Assembly: GCA_964607915.1 (NCBI GenBank)
Contig: CAZSMU010000008.1
Span: forward strand, 1-54,556
From: JADJPL01 sp964607915
GTDB taxonomy: Bacteria; Bacteroidota; Bacteroidia; Chitinophagales; Saprospiraceae
DNA: 54,556 bases
Reading direction: 5' to 3'
This document shows positions 8,237 to 16,628 of this stretch, one piece after another. The first letter of the stretch is position 1, and each line of letters begins with the position of its first letter. A program made the translations under genes and the position numbers. The notes beneath the pieces were generated by a model. That model worked only from the letters and a program-made list of their open reading frames with translations, was not told the origin of the DNA and did no database searches.

Positions 8237-8536
8237 TTAAGCATCGGTGTGCGCCACGAAATCCAGGCTCCACGCCTGGGGTTTATCTGCGAAGAGCACT
8301 TTGGTTTTTGCCCAGGTTTCCCGAAAGAGCCCTGAATTTCGATAGGTCTCCAGTGCCGATTCGTCTTCCCATTCGCTCAGGGTGAAATAGACGGTATCTT
8401 CGCCTTTTGCTTTCCAGAGTTCCAGTGCTTTACAGCCCGGGAAGTTTCGGATAGCTTTTTTGGATTCTTCAAAAATTGCTTCGAAGGTAGCGGTTTCTTC
8501 TTTTCGGAAGGTCATTTTTACGATACGTCTTATCAT
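8237..8536 (-). CDS. ABM-domain monooxygenase-like protein
   Basis: A 99 aa protein with the antibiotic biosynthesis monooxygenase (YgiN-like) fold. Diagnostic features are an N-terminal strand RRIVKMTF, a central helix (TFEAIFEESKKAIRNFPGCKALELW), a DTVYFTLSEWEDESALETYRNSGLF region and a short C-terminal strand. Members are cofactor-free quinol or polyketide oxygenases or heme-degrading enzymes; none of these can be chosen here. It sits between the SAM hydrolase (11 nt) and aroB (17 nt) and is probably co-transcribed. Confidence 0.82.
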   Translation of the reverse strand: MIRRIVKMTFRKEETATFEAIFEESKKAIRNFPGCKALELWKAKGEDTVYFTLSEWEDESALETYRNSGLFRETWAKTKVLFADKPQAWSLDFVAHTDA

Positions 8537-8547
8537 GTCAAATGATG

Positions 8548-9321
8548 TTAAGGGGCGAGGAAATCAACTTGCACCACATCGTCTGTTTTCAGTCCCATCA
8601 AGGATGCGGCACGACCTTTGTTGATAGCGATTTCGAGGAAGCTGGCGGAATTGAACCAGCACAGTGGCTCCCCTACTTCTACGCTGGAGTAACCGGCCGA
8701 AAGGGAGCGCAGGGGGTCATTCCGTTTAAAGTAGAGTGCAAAAGGGCGTCCGCGGGCAACTTTTTCAAACATTTCCTGCCGTATATTGACGACTACGTTC
8801 TCATAATGATCAATATAGATGACCGCCCCCCTGATTTGGTCTTTGCTAATAACCGGCTGGAAGGTAATCCGCTGTACCAGTCCATCCAGCAGGTGGCCCA
8901 ATTCCGGGGGGGTCAGTCCGTTGATAATACCTTCAACGGCGTGGGCACACACCTCTTCCAGCGGAAAGACCAGTTCGCGTGGCCAGGGCAACAAGTACGC
9001 CGGGCCGGGCAATCCATCGAATACCAGGGGCAAGAGGCCGTTGTCTGGGGCGATGAAAAAGTGGCCGTTGGCCAGCAGCAATACGAAGCGCTCTGAGGCG
9101 AAGTCCAGGTCGTTGACGAGGAGGAGGTGGATCGAACCATCCGGAAAATTTTCCCAGCAGTTGCGAAAAATAAAGGCAGCCTGAACGATATCGTAATTTG
9201 GTATGTTGTGTGTGATATCCACTAAGGTGAGGCCCGGGGCATGGCGCAGCAAGGCGCCTTTTATCCGGGCGCTATAGTAGTCTTTTGGTCCAAAATCGGT
9301 AGTTAGCGTAACAATAGGCAT
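8548..9321 (-). CDS. SAM hydrolase (SAM hydroxide adenosyltransferase, DUF62)
   Basis: A member of the fluorinase/chlorinase superfamily that splits S-adenosylmethionine to adenosine and methionine using water. It is 257 aa. The N-terminal VTLTTDFGPKDYYSARIKG motif and the DITHNIPNYDIVQAAF segment are characteristic. The FIAPDNGLLPL and VIYIDHYENVVVNI motifs define the trimeric active site of the hydrolase subgroup. The start was set at the ATG 9321 (MPIVTL); the two codons before it begin with TTG. First gene of an operon with the ABM protein and aroB, divergent from phoH. Confidence 0.9.
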   Translation of the reverse strand: MPIVTLTTDFGPKDYYSARIKGALLRHAPGLTLVDITHNIPNYDIVQAAFIFRNCWENFPDGSIHLLLVNDLDFASERFVLLLANGHFFIAPDNGLLPLVFDGLPGPAYLLPWPRELVFPLEEVCAHAVEGIINGLTPPELGHLLDGLVQRITFQPVISKDQIRGAVIYIDHYENVVVNIRQEMFEKVARGRPFALYFKRNDPLRSLSAGYSSVEVGEPLCWFNSASFLEIAINKGRAASLMGLKTDDVVQVDFLAP

Positions 9322-9403
9322 AAACAAAGGATAGATTTAACACCGCAGCATTTCTGTATAAACGCGAAAGTCTTAAATTTACGTCAAACTTTTAAGAAAA
9401 CTC

Positions 9404-9410
9404 AAGGAGG
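9404..9410 (+). promoter_or_regulatory. Strong Shine-Dalgarno for phoH TTG start
   Basis: AAGGAGG lies 4 nt before a TTG codon at 9415 where the conserved PhoH N-terminus begins. No ATG is available in frame nearby, so the SD decides the start. Most genes in this window show no recognisable SD. Confidence 0.65.
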
Positions 9411-9414
9411 CATA

Positions 9415-10440
9415 TTGAGCGAAATCATTCTTACCGTAGAAGGCATTGACCCTGTGGAGCTTTACGGGGAAAACAATGTCAAACTGAACCTGCTGCGCAA
9501 GGCATTTCCCGAGATTACCATAACGTCCAGGGGTAACCAACTGAGGCTGGATGGCGAGAAAAAATCCACGCAAAAGGCGAAATCGAAATTCGAGCTCATG
9601 GTGCGCCTGCTCAAGGAGTACCGCGAGCTACCCGTACAGATGGTCGAGGACTTAATGGCGGACAACAACCCTTTCGAGTCCCGTTTAGTGGATAACGAAG
9701 ACAATAGAATCATTTTACACGGTCGCGACGGCAAGCCCATCCGGGCCAAAACCCGCAATCAAAAAAAGCTCATCTACGCGTCTGAACACCACGATATTGT
9801 ATTTGCCGTCGGCCCTGCCGGAACGGGGAAGACGTACACTGCGGTGGCCTTGGCGGTACGGGCTTTAAAAAACAAGTTAGTCAAAAAAATCATCCTGACG
9901 CGTCCTGCGGTGGAAGCCGGGGAAAGCCTGGGCTTTTTACCGGGCGACCTGAAGGAGAAGATCGATCCGTATCTCCGCCCGCTGTACGATGCGTTGGACG
10001 ACATGATTCCAGCCGACAAGCTGCAGCAGTTCATGACCAACCGCGTCATTGAGATTGCCCCCTTGGCATTCATGCGGGGTCGTACGTTGGATCACTCGTT
10101 CATCATTCTCGATGAGGCGCAAAACTGTTCCACGATGCAGCTCAAGATGTTTTTGACCCGTCTTGGCCCGAGTGCGAAGTGCATCATCACGGGTGATTTG
10201 TCGCAAATAGACCTGCCCTTTCACCAAAAGTCCGGTCTGCGTCGCTCGATTGAGTTACTCGGTCACCTGGAAGGGATATCCACGATTCATCTCAGCGCCG
10301 AGGACGTAGTACGCCACCGTTTGGTTCGCGAAATCATCCTCGCCTATGAAAAATCTGATAAAGAGCTGCGGGACAAGAAAAAGGGGGAGTTGGAAGAAAG
10401 GAACCACGTTCCTGCGGCACGAGAAGAGGAAGAAGAATAG
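9415..10440 (+). CDS. PhoH-family ATPase
   Basis: A 341 aa cytoplasmic protein. An N-terminal KH-like domain (about 1-100) precedes the PhoH P-loop domain: GPAGTGKTYTA (Walker A, about residue 133), RPAVEAGESLGFLPGDLKEK, FMRGRTLDHSFIILDEAQN (Walker B), and ITGDLSQIDLP. Members are RNA-linked ATPases or helicase-like proteins, often near ybeY, which is absent here. The start is TTG with a strong SD. The protein ends in a run of Glu, and its TAG stop coincides with the outer TAG of a palindromic element at 10438, so the 3' end may have been reshaped by insertion. Confidence 0.92.
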   Translation: MSEIILTVEGIDPVELYGENNVKLNLLRKAFPEITITSRGNQLRLDGEKKSTQKAKSKFELMVRLLKEYRELPVQMVEDLMADNNPFESRLVDNEDNRIILHGRDGKPIRAKTRNQKKLIYASEHHDIVFAVGPAGTGKTYTAVALAVRALKNKLVKKIILTRPAVEAGESLGFLPGDLKEKIDPYLRPLYDALDDMIPADKLQQFMTNRVIEIAPLAFMRGRTLDHSFIILDEAQNCSTMQLKMFLTRLGPSAKCIITGDLSQIDLPFHQKSGLRRSIELLGHLEGISTIHLSAEDVVRHRLVREIILAYEKSDKELRDKKKGELEERNHVPAAREEEEE

Positions 10441-10597
10441 ACTTGTTGCGCGGAGTCAGCGAGGAGGGAAAAAAGAGTCATTTTTTGTCCACACGAAGGC
10501 TTTTGAGGGAGTATAGCGGCGCTATATGACCGAAAAAAGGCATAGTGTGGGCGAAAAAGGGCCTTTTTGACCCCTTGATGATCCCCGTGCAACAAGT
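10438..10597 (-). repeat. Palindromic intergenic element, copy A
   Basis: Reverse complement of the copy at 32882-33045, with about 97% identity by eye. The terminal arms are ACTTGTTGCGCGGAG and CCCCGTGCAACAAGT, with the central palindrome TATAGCGGCGCTATA. The left outer TAG is the phoH stop codon. The right end lacks the outer CTA seen in other copies. It separates phoH from the cox cluster and could act as a terminator through its long stem and T-runs. Confidence 0.92.
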
Positions 10598-10639
10598 ATG
10601 TTATACTAACCTTTTTTTCCACTCTCTAAAACGATAGAT

Positions 10640-11131
10640 ATGTCAGTACGTATTCATGTGACCGTCAATGGCAAGCAATACTCCAGCGAGGTGTCGCCCC
10701 GCGACTTGCTGGTGTATTACTTGCGCGACTCCCTGCGCCTGACGGGTGCACACGTCGGTTGCGATACCAGCAGCTGTGGTGCCTGCACCGTTTTGGTGGA
10801 CGGCCACGCCGTCAAGTCTTGTACGGTGCTGGCGGCCCAGGCCGACGGCTGCTCCGTCACCACAGTAGAGGGGTTGGCCTCCAACGGGGGCATGCACCCC
10901 CTCCAGGAAGGCTTTAACCAGGAACACGGCCTTCAGTGCGGGTTCTGCACCCCCGGCATGATCATGCTGGCCGCCGATTTGCTCCAGCACAATCCCAACC
11001 CGAGCGAATCGGAAATCCGCCACGCCCTGGAAGGGAACTTCTGCCGCTGCACCGGGTACCACAATATCGTGCGTTCCATTCAATATGCCGCAAATAAAAT
11101 GCAAGAACATTCAAAAACCGTCGCCGTATGA
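10640..11131 (+). CDS. Molybdenum hydroxylase, [2Fe-2S] small subunit (CoxS-like)
   Basis: Electron-transfer subunit of a xanthine oxidase-family enzyme; 163 aa, normal length. The plant-type [2Fe-2S] motif is GCDTSSCGACTVLVDG plus a later Cys. The second cluster motif, CGFCTPGM with EGNFCRCTGY, lies in the C-terminal helical domain. It passes electrons from the Mo site (CoxL-like) to FAD (CoxM-like). Its TGA overlaps the ATG of the large-subunit gene by 4 nt (ATGA), indicating coupled translation. First gene of the cluster, after palindromic element A. Confidence 0.94.
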   Translation: MSVRIHVTVNGKQYSSEVSPRDLLVYYLRDSLRLTGAHVGCDTSSCGACTVLVDGHAVKSCTVLAAQADGCSVTTVEGLASNGGMHPLQEGFNQEHGLQCGFCTPGMIMLAADLLQHNPNPSESEIRHALEGNFCRCTGYHNIVRSIQYAANKMQEHSKTVAV

Positions 11132-13488
11132 CCTATATAGGCAAATCTGTCAAGCGCGTTGAAGACAAGCGCTTTGTGACCGGTAAAGGAAACTATACCG
11201 ATGATATTGTGCTGCCCGGCATGACCTACGGGTATATCCTGCGCAGCCCCTACGCCCATGCCCGCATACAGAGCGTGGACACCGCCGCCGCCGCCGCTAT
11301 GCCGGGGGTCGTAGCTGTTTTTACAGGCCATGACATCGTCGGTATCGTGGGGGTGCCCACCGGCTGGCAGGTCAATTTCCGCAACGGCGACCGTATGAAA
11401 GAACCTCCTCACCCACTGCTCGTGAAGGACAAAGTGCTGCATGTGGGCGACGGTATAGCTATCGTCATTGCAGAAAGCAGGGCGGCAGCCAAAGATGCCG
11501 CCGATATGATTCACGTGGACTACGAAGTGCTCCCCGCTGTGGCCAACCCCGCCAAAGCGGCTGAGGCCGGTGCTCCTTTGGTGCACGACGACGCACCGGG
11601 CAACCTCGCATTCGACTGGGAACTGGGAAACCCGGTTGCAGAAGTAGATGCCGCACTCGCCGCATCCCACCACGTCACGACGATGGATATCGTCAATCAG
11701 CGGCTGGCTCCCAACGCGATGGAACCGCGCAGTGCCATCGGCCACTATGAAGAGGCGTACGACAAATACACCCTTTACACCACCTCGCAAAACCCACACC
11801 TGACCCGCCTCCTGATGTGCGCCTTCGTACTGGGTATCCCCGAGCACAAAGTGCGGGTGGTAGCCCCCGACGTAGGGGGTGGCTTCGGTAGCAAAATTTT
11901 CCACTATGCAGAAGAAGCCCTGGTGACCTGGTGCTCCAGGCAGCTAAAGCGACCGGTAAAGTGGACCTCCGACCGCAGCGAGGCGTTCATCTCTGACGCC
12001 CACGGGCGCGATCATGTGACCAAAGCACACATGGGCTTTGACAAAGAAGGCAAGGTCACGGCACTCAAAGTCTCGACGTATGCCAATTTAGGTGCTTACT
12101 TGTCCACCTTCGCCCCGGCCGTGCCTACCTACCTGCACGGAACCCTGATGCAAGGACTTTACACGACGCCTAAAATCAATGTGGAAGTCTTTGGTATGTT
12201 CACCCATACGGTAGCCGTAGATGCTTATCGCGGTGCCGGCCGGCCAGAGGCAACCTATATCCTGGAGCGCCTCATGGATACCGCTGCCATGGAAATGCAC
12301 GTAGACCCCGCCGAGCTGCGCCGCAAAAATTTCATTCCGCCCTTCGACGGGGTAACCCAGGCGGGCTATCAAACGCAGGTAGCGCTCCAGTACGACAGCG
12401 GCAACTACCACGCTGTACTCGACCGGGCTTTGGAAATGGTTGGCTATGAGGACTTCCGCAAAGAACAGGCAGAAGCCCGCAAGCACGGCAAATACCTCGG
12501 CATCGGCTTCTCGACCTATATCGAGGCTTGTGGTATCGCCCCCTCCGCCGTCGTCGGCGCACTGGGTGCCCGCGCCGGTCTGTATGAATCCGCACAGGTG
12601 CGCGTCCAGCCAACCGGCAAGGTCAGCGTCTATACCGGGTCACACTCGCATGGCCAGGGCCACGAAACGACCTTCGCACAGGTCGTGGCCGACCGTCTGG
12701 GCATAGCCCTCGAAGATGTCGAAATCGTACATGGCGACTCGGAAGCAGTAGCATTTGGCATGGGCACGTATGGCTCCCGCTCCCTGGCCGTCGGCGGCAG
12801 CGCAATCGTCAAGAGCCTGGATAAAGTACTGGAAAAAGGTGCCAAAATCGCTGCCCACAAACTCGAATCTTCTGTAGAAGACCTGGAATATGCCGGTGGC
12901 AAATGGACGGTCAAAGGTACCGACAAGAGCATCGGCTTCGGGGATATCGCCCTGACAGCCTATGTGCCACACGATTATCCGCAGGGGCTGGAGCCCGGAC
13001 TGGATTTCAGCAGCTTCTATGATCCGGCGAACTTCACCTATCCTTTCGGATGCCATGTGGCTATCGTAGAGGTAGATGGGGATACCGGAAAAGTATCGTT
13101 GAAGCGCTTCATAGCCGTGGACGATGTGGGCAATGTGATCAACCCTATGATTGTAGAGGGGCAAATCCACGGGGGCCTGGCACAAGGCATCGGACAGGCC
13201 TTGTTGGAAGGCGTGATGTACGACGAAAATGCGCAGTTGCTCAATGGTTCGTATATGGACTATACCATGCCGCGCGCCGACGACCTGCCTTTGTTTGAAG
13301 TAGATCGCAAAACGACGCCTTGCCCACATAACCCGCTCGGCGTAAAAGGCGCCGGAGAAGCAGGCTGCATTGGCTCAACGCCCGCCGTGGTCAACGCCGT
13401 CATGGACGCACTGGCACCTTTCGGAATCAAGAAAAATCTGGAAATGCCCCTCACGCCGGAACGCGTATGGACCGCTATGCAAGGGTAA
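11128..13488 (+). CDS. Molybdenum hydroxylase large subunit, form II CoxL-like
   Basis: A 786 aa molybdopterin-cytosine-dinucleotide subunit of the CO dehydrogenase/xanthine dehydrogenase family. The Mo-binding domains show VVAPDVGGGFGSK (about 245-256), and the catalytic Glu lies in GVKGAGEAGCIGS near the C-terminus. The active-site loop reads AYRGAGR (366-372). True aerobic CO dehydrogenases (form I) carry AYRCSFR with the Cu-binding Cys; that Cys is missing here. This is therefore a form II enzyme with unproven substrate (CO, purine, aldehyde or N-heterocycle). No signal peptide is seen, so it is cytoplasmic. Confidence 0.92.
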   Translation: MTYIGKSVKRVEDKRFVTGKGNYTDDIVLPGMTYGYILRSPYAHARIQSVDTAAAAAMPGVVAVFTGHDIVGIVGVPTGWQVNFRNGDRMKEPPHPLLVKDKVLHVGDGIAIVIAESRAAAKDAADMIHVDYEVLPAVANPAKAAEAGAPLVHDDAPGNLAFDWELGNPVAEVDAALAASHHVTTMDIVNQRLAPNAMEPRSAIGHYEEAYDKYTLYTTSQNPHLTRLLMCAFVLGIPEHKVRVVAPDVGGGFGSKIFHYAEEALVTWCSRQLKRPVKWTSDRSEAFISDAHGRDHVTKAHMGFDKEGKVTALKVSTYANLGAYLSTFAPAVPTYLHGTLMQGLYTTPKINVEVFGMFTHTVAVDAYRGAGRPEATYILERLMDTAAMEMHVDPAELRRKNFIPPFDGVTQAGYQTQVALQYDSGNYHAVLDRALEMVGYEDFRKEQAEARKHGKYLGIGFSTYIEACGIAPSAVVGALGARAGLYESAQVRVQPTGKVSVYTGSHSHGQGHETTFAQVVADRLGIALEDVEIVHGDSEAVAFGMGTYGSRSLAVGGSAIVKSLDKVLEKGAKIAAHKLESSVEDLEYAGGKWTVKGTDKSIGFGDIALTAYVPHDYPQGLEPGLDFSSFYDPANFTYPFGCHVAIVEVDGDTGKVSLKRFIAVDDVGNVINPMIVEGQIHGGLAQGIGQALLEGVMYDENAQLLNGSYMDYTMPRADDLPLFEVDRKTTPCPHNPLGVKGAGEAGCIGSTPAVVNAVMDALAPFGIKKNLEMPLTPERVWTAMQG

Positions 13489-13574
13489 ACGCCAATCTAT
13501 TTTTAACCATCCGGGTGTTCCGCAGCAGGTAAGACCTGCCCGCTGCAGAAAGCGCCCAACAAATATCGCCTATC

Positions 13575-14429
13575 ATGATTCCTGCTGATTTTTCCTATAC
13601 GCGCGCCCATTCCGTGGCCGACGCCCTGCGCTTACTGGGCGAACACGGCGGCGATGCAAAAATCCTGTCGGGAGGCCACAGCCTCGTCCCAGCCATGAAA
13701 CTGCGCCTCAACCAGCCGGGGGTGCTCATTGATGTAGCCCGTATATCGGAACTGCGCTATATCCGCCCCGATGGCGGCCATATCGCCATTGGGGCGGCCA
13801 GTACCCACGCGGATATTGCCGCATCTGAGCTGTTGGCCAGCCATGTTGCCCTCTTCCCACAAGCAGCCAAACTGATTGGGGACGTACAGGTGCGGAACCG
13901 GGGCACGATTGGGGGCAGCATCGCCCATGCCGATCCGGCAGCCGACTGGCCTGCTGTCCTGCTCGCGGCAGATGCTGTCGTCGTAGTCCAAAGTACCAGC
14001 GGCAGCCGTTCCATTCCTGCGGCCGACTTTTTTACCGGTTTCTACAGCACAGCCCTCGAAGAGGGTGAACTCATCACGGAAATCCGCGTACCCATTCCCG
14101 CCGCAGGCACCCATAGCAGTTACCAAAAATTTATGCAGCCTGCTTCCCGCTTTGCCATCGTAGGCTGTGCGGCCGTCGTCACACAAAGCGGAGGTGTTTG
14201 CTCGCACGTGAGGGTAGCGTTCACAGGGGTATCGGATGGCCCATTCCGCGATGCTAATGTGGAAAACGCCCTGAGCGGAAAAGCTGCCAGCGCTGATAAC
14301 GTGGCCGCCGCCGCCGCACAGGCCGCACAAGGCGTAAACCTTTTGAGCGATCATTTTGCCAGTGAGAAATACCGCCTGCACCTCGCACAGGTTTTTGCAA
14401 AACGCGCTCTTTCGGACGTCACCGCATAA
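13575..14429 (+). CDS. Molybdenum hydroxylase FAD subunit (CoxM-like)
   Basis: A 284 aa FAD-binding subunit. The flavin motifs are AKILSGGHSLVPAMKLRLN (about 32-50) and IGAASTHADIA with the later TIGGSIAHADPAADWP. The C-terminal CO_deh_flav_C domain follows from about residue 175. It hands electrons to an external acceptor (quinone or similar). It lies 86 nt after the large subunit and is the last structural gene before a hairpin and the coxD-like gene. Family assignment is secure; the acceptor and substrate are not. Confidence 0.93.
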   Translation: MIPADFSYTRAHSVADALRLLGEHGGDAKILSGGHSLVPAMKLRLNQPGVLIDVARISELRYIRPDGGHIAIGAASTHADIAASELLASHVALFPQAAKLIGDVQVRNRGTIGGSIAHADPAADWPAVLLAADAVVVVQSTSGSRSIPAADFFTGFYSTALEEGELITEIRVPIPAAGTHSSYQKFMQPASRFAIVGCAAVVTQSGGVCSHVRVAFTGVSDGPFRDANVENALSGKAASADNVAAAAAQAAQGVNLLSDHFASEKYRLHLAQVFAKRALSDVTA

Positions 14430-14438
14430 TAAGACCTT

Positions 14439-14468
14439 ACAGAGCCATGCTGCTGGGCATGGCTCTGT
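14439..14468. terminator. Hairpin after coxM-like gene
   Basis: A perfect 12-bp stem, ACAGAGCCATGC / GCATGGCTCTGT, with a 6-nt loop, 9 nt after the stop codon. Only CT-repeats follow, not a clean T-run. It may be an attenuator or a 3' stabiliser between the structural (SLM) and accessory (DE) genes rather than a full terminator. Confidence 0.6.
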
Positions 14469-14487
14469 CTCTCTCTATCGAGACAGG

Positions 14488-14550
14488 GTTGGTGTAAAAA
14501 CTCCTTAATAGACTCATTGCAACAGGTCAGCAAAGGAGCTTTTACACAAC
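14488..14550. repeat. Imperfect inverted repeat upstream of coxD-like gene
   Basis: The arms are GTTGGTGTAAAAACTCCTT (14488-14506) and AAAGGAGCTTTTACACAAC (14532-14550), with one gap and one mismatch. The spacer reads TAGACTCATTGCAACAGGTC followed by AGC, which resembles the end of the palindromic elements (TAGACTTGTTGCGCGGAGTC then AGC). It may be a short relic of that family or an unrelated leader structure. It ends 19 nt before the ATG. Confidence 0.5.
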
Positions 14551-14569
14551 ACCTCTCCAACACCCAACC

Positions 14570-15472
14570 ATGATTGTACATCCCTCTTTAGATCGGGTAC
14601 GAGAACTGCTCAACAGCCAGGGGTATATCACCGAACCAGGTATCGTGATGTCGGTATTCCTGGCTATGGAACTTCAAAAACCCCTGCTCATCGAAGGACC
14701 GGCAGGGGTAGGCAAAACAGAAATCGCCAAAGGGATGGCCCGAGCCCTGGAGACCGACCTCATCCGGCTTCAGTGTTATGAAGGGCTCGACGCAGCCCAT
14801 GCACTGTACGAGTGGAACTACCAACAACAACTGCTATACCTCAAGCTCGAAGAGCACAGCGACAGAACCCTGGCGGAAAAAGAAAAAAATATTTTCAGCG
14901 AGCGCTTCCTCCTGAAACGACCTCTACTGCAGGCCATCACCCATCAGCGCGCCCCTGTATTGCTCATAGATGAAGTGGACCGCGCCGACGAAGAGTTCGA
15001 AAGCTTCCTGTTAGAGGTCCTTTCCGACTGGCAGATTACGATTCCGGAATTGGGTACGGTGCGCGCTACCCATATCCCGCATGTAATCATCACCAGCAAC
15101 CGGGTTCGCGAACTCAGTGAGGCCCTGCGCCGCCGCTGCTTATACCTGTGGATTGATTATCCCGATTTCGACAAAGAACTGCATATCGTACGCAGCCGGG
15201 TGCCCGGTATAGATACCCGGCTGGGTGAACAGATTTGCCTGTTCATGCAGGAACTTCGGCAGATGCGACTGGAAAAAATACCCGGTGTTGCCGAAACCTT
15301 GGATTGGGCAACTGCACTCGCCAACCTGCACTTCGACCACCTCGACAGGGAACTGGTAGAAGCAACCCTTGGGGTAGTACTCAAAGACTGGCAAGATGTG
15401 CGCCAGGTGCAGTTATCCTTATCAGAACTCCTGGAAAAAACAGGTGTCCACTCTAAGTGGGAGGAATTGTAA
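14570..15472 (+). CDS. MoxR-type AAA+ ATPase (CoxD-like)
   Basis: A 300 aa AAA+ chaperone. Walker A is GPAGVGKT (43-50), Walker B is VLLIDEVDRAD, and sensor 1 is VIITSNRVRELSEALRRRC. In the CO dehydrogenase system, CoxD works with CoxE to build the Mo-Cu-S site. Here the paired gene follows 4 nt downstream, so a maturation role for the adjacent Mo enzyme is the natural inference. The long insertion around EKEKNIFSERFLLKRPLL is typical of this subgroup. The start is the ATG at the conserved N-terminus. Confidence 0.92.
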   Translation: MIVHPSLDRVRELLNSQGYITEPGIVMSVFLAMELQKPLLIEGPAGVGKTEIAKGMARALETDLIRLQCYEGLDAAHALYEWNYQQQLLYLKLEEHSDRTLAEKEKNIFSERFLLKRPLLQAITHQRAPVLLIDEVDRADEEFESFLLEVLSDWQITIPELGTVRATHIPHVIITSNRVRELSEALRRRCLYLWIDYPDFDKELHIVRSRVPGIDTRLGEQICLFMQELRQMRLEKIPGVAETLDWATALANLHFDHLDRELVEATLGVVLKDWQDVRQVQLSLSELLEKTGVHSKWEEL

Positions 15473-15476
15473 AGCC

Positions 15477-16616
15477 ATGCCCGATCCCCTAATCCAGCGA
15501 CATACCAGCCTGAGTGCCCACCTGGTGGCCTTTTGCCGCTTCCTGCGCGAACATGGTTTCATCATCGGCCCGGCTGAGGAAGCCCTCGCCCTTCAAGCGC
15601 TTCTGCGACTGGATGCTTTTCGCGATAACGAAAGCTTTCAATACTGCCTCCGAGCGGTCTTTGCACGCAGTAAAACCCAGCAGCAGCGCTTTGACGAACT
15701 TTTTCCACGGTATTTCAAAGAGTTGGAACAGGGCGTGGATTCCAAAATCAAACAAGACGAGAAAAAACGCCCGGCCAAAGGACGCTCCAACCAAGAGCCC
15801 AGCTTACAGGCACTAAAAGACTGGTTGTATGGCAAGCCGGCCACCGAAGAAGTAGAACTGGCCGCCTACAGCACCCATGAGTCGCTTTCGGAAAAAGATT
15901 TCTCCTCCTTCAGCGAAGAAGAGCTAAAAGAAATATGGGGCCTGGTGCAACAAATCGCCCGTATGCTCTCCCTGCGCCTGAGTCGTCGCTGGGAGCGTGC
16001 ACATAGCCTGCGCCGCCTCGACCTGCGCCGCACCTTACGCGATAGCCTCCGCCGCGGGGGTGAGCTGCTCGACCTGCACTACCTACGCCCCAAAAAGCAG
16101 CGGCAACAACTGGTACTACTATGCGATGTAAGCAAATCCATGGACTTGTACAGTCGGTTTTTAATCCAGTTTAGTTATGCGTTTCAGCAAGCGTATCGCC
16201 GTATCGAGACCTTTGTGTTCAGTACCCAATTAGAGCGCATCACCCCCTCTCTGCGCGCAGCAGATTATCGGGAAGCGATGCGGGTATTATCGGCCCATGC
16301 AGGAGTATGGTCGGGCGGAACGCGCATTGGCGCATCATTGGAAACCTTTTACAAGGACTACCAGCGCCTGGTAAACAAGAAAACGGTGTTGATCATCCTG
16401 AGCGACGGAATAGATACCGGCGAGCCCGAACGCATCGCCCAGGCTATGCAGCAGCTCCACCGAAAGGCAGGACGCATCCTCTGGCTGAACCCATTAGCAG
16501 GCCGGCCGGGGTATGAGCCTTCGGTACGGGGCATGCAGGCGGCTCTACCTTATACCGACGTATTCGCGTCGGCGCACAATCTGGAAAGCCTTCGGACCCT
16601 CGCCCGGAGTTTGTAA
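15477..16616 (+). CDS. VWA-domain protein (CoxE-like)
   Basis: A 379 aa protein with a C-terminal von Willebrand A domain. The MIDAS sequence is DVSKSMD (about residue 217 on), followed by WSGGTRIGASL and IILSDGIDTGEP. The N-terminal 200 residues are helical and charged, as in CoxE. It is the partner of the MoxR ATPase in enzyme maturation. The start ATG at 15477 is 4 nt after the previous stop; the open frame to 15396 lies inside coxD. Last gene of the Mo-hydroxylase cluster. No coxF/G-type or MCD-cytosine-transferase gene is nearby. Confidence 0.9.
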   Translation: MPDPLIQRHTSLSAHLVAFCRFLREHGFIIGPAEEALALQALLRLDAFRDNESFQYCLRAVFARSKTQQQRFDELFPRYFKELEQGVDSKIKQDEKKRPAKGRSNQEPSLQALKDWLYGKPATEEVELAAYSTHESLSEKDFSSFSEEELKEIWGLVQQIARMLSLRLSRRWERAHSLRRLDLRRTLRDSLRRGGELLDLHYLRPKKQRQQLVLLCDVSKSMDLYSRFLIQFSYAFQQAYRRIETFVFSTQLERITPSLRAADYREAMRVLSAHAGVWSGGTRIGASLETFYKDYQRLVNKKTVLIILSDGIDTGEPERIAQAMQQLHRKAGRILWLNPLAGRPGYEPSVRGMQAALPYTDVFASAHNLESLRTLARSL

Positions 16617-16628
16617 AATAGACTGGTT

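Noticed and set aside
10640..16616. Bona fide aerobic CO dehydrogenase (form I)
   Set aside because: The large subunit has AYRGAGR and lacks the Cys of the AYRCSFR loop that binds Cu.
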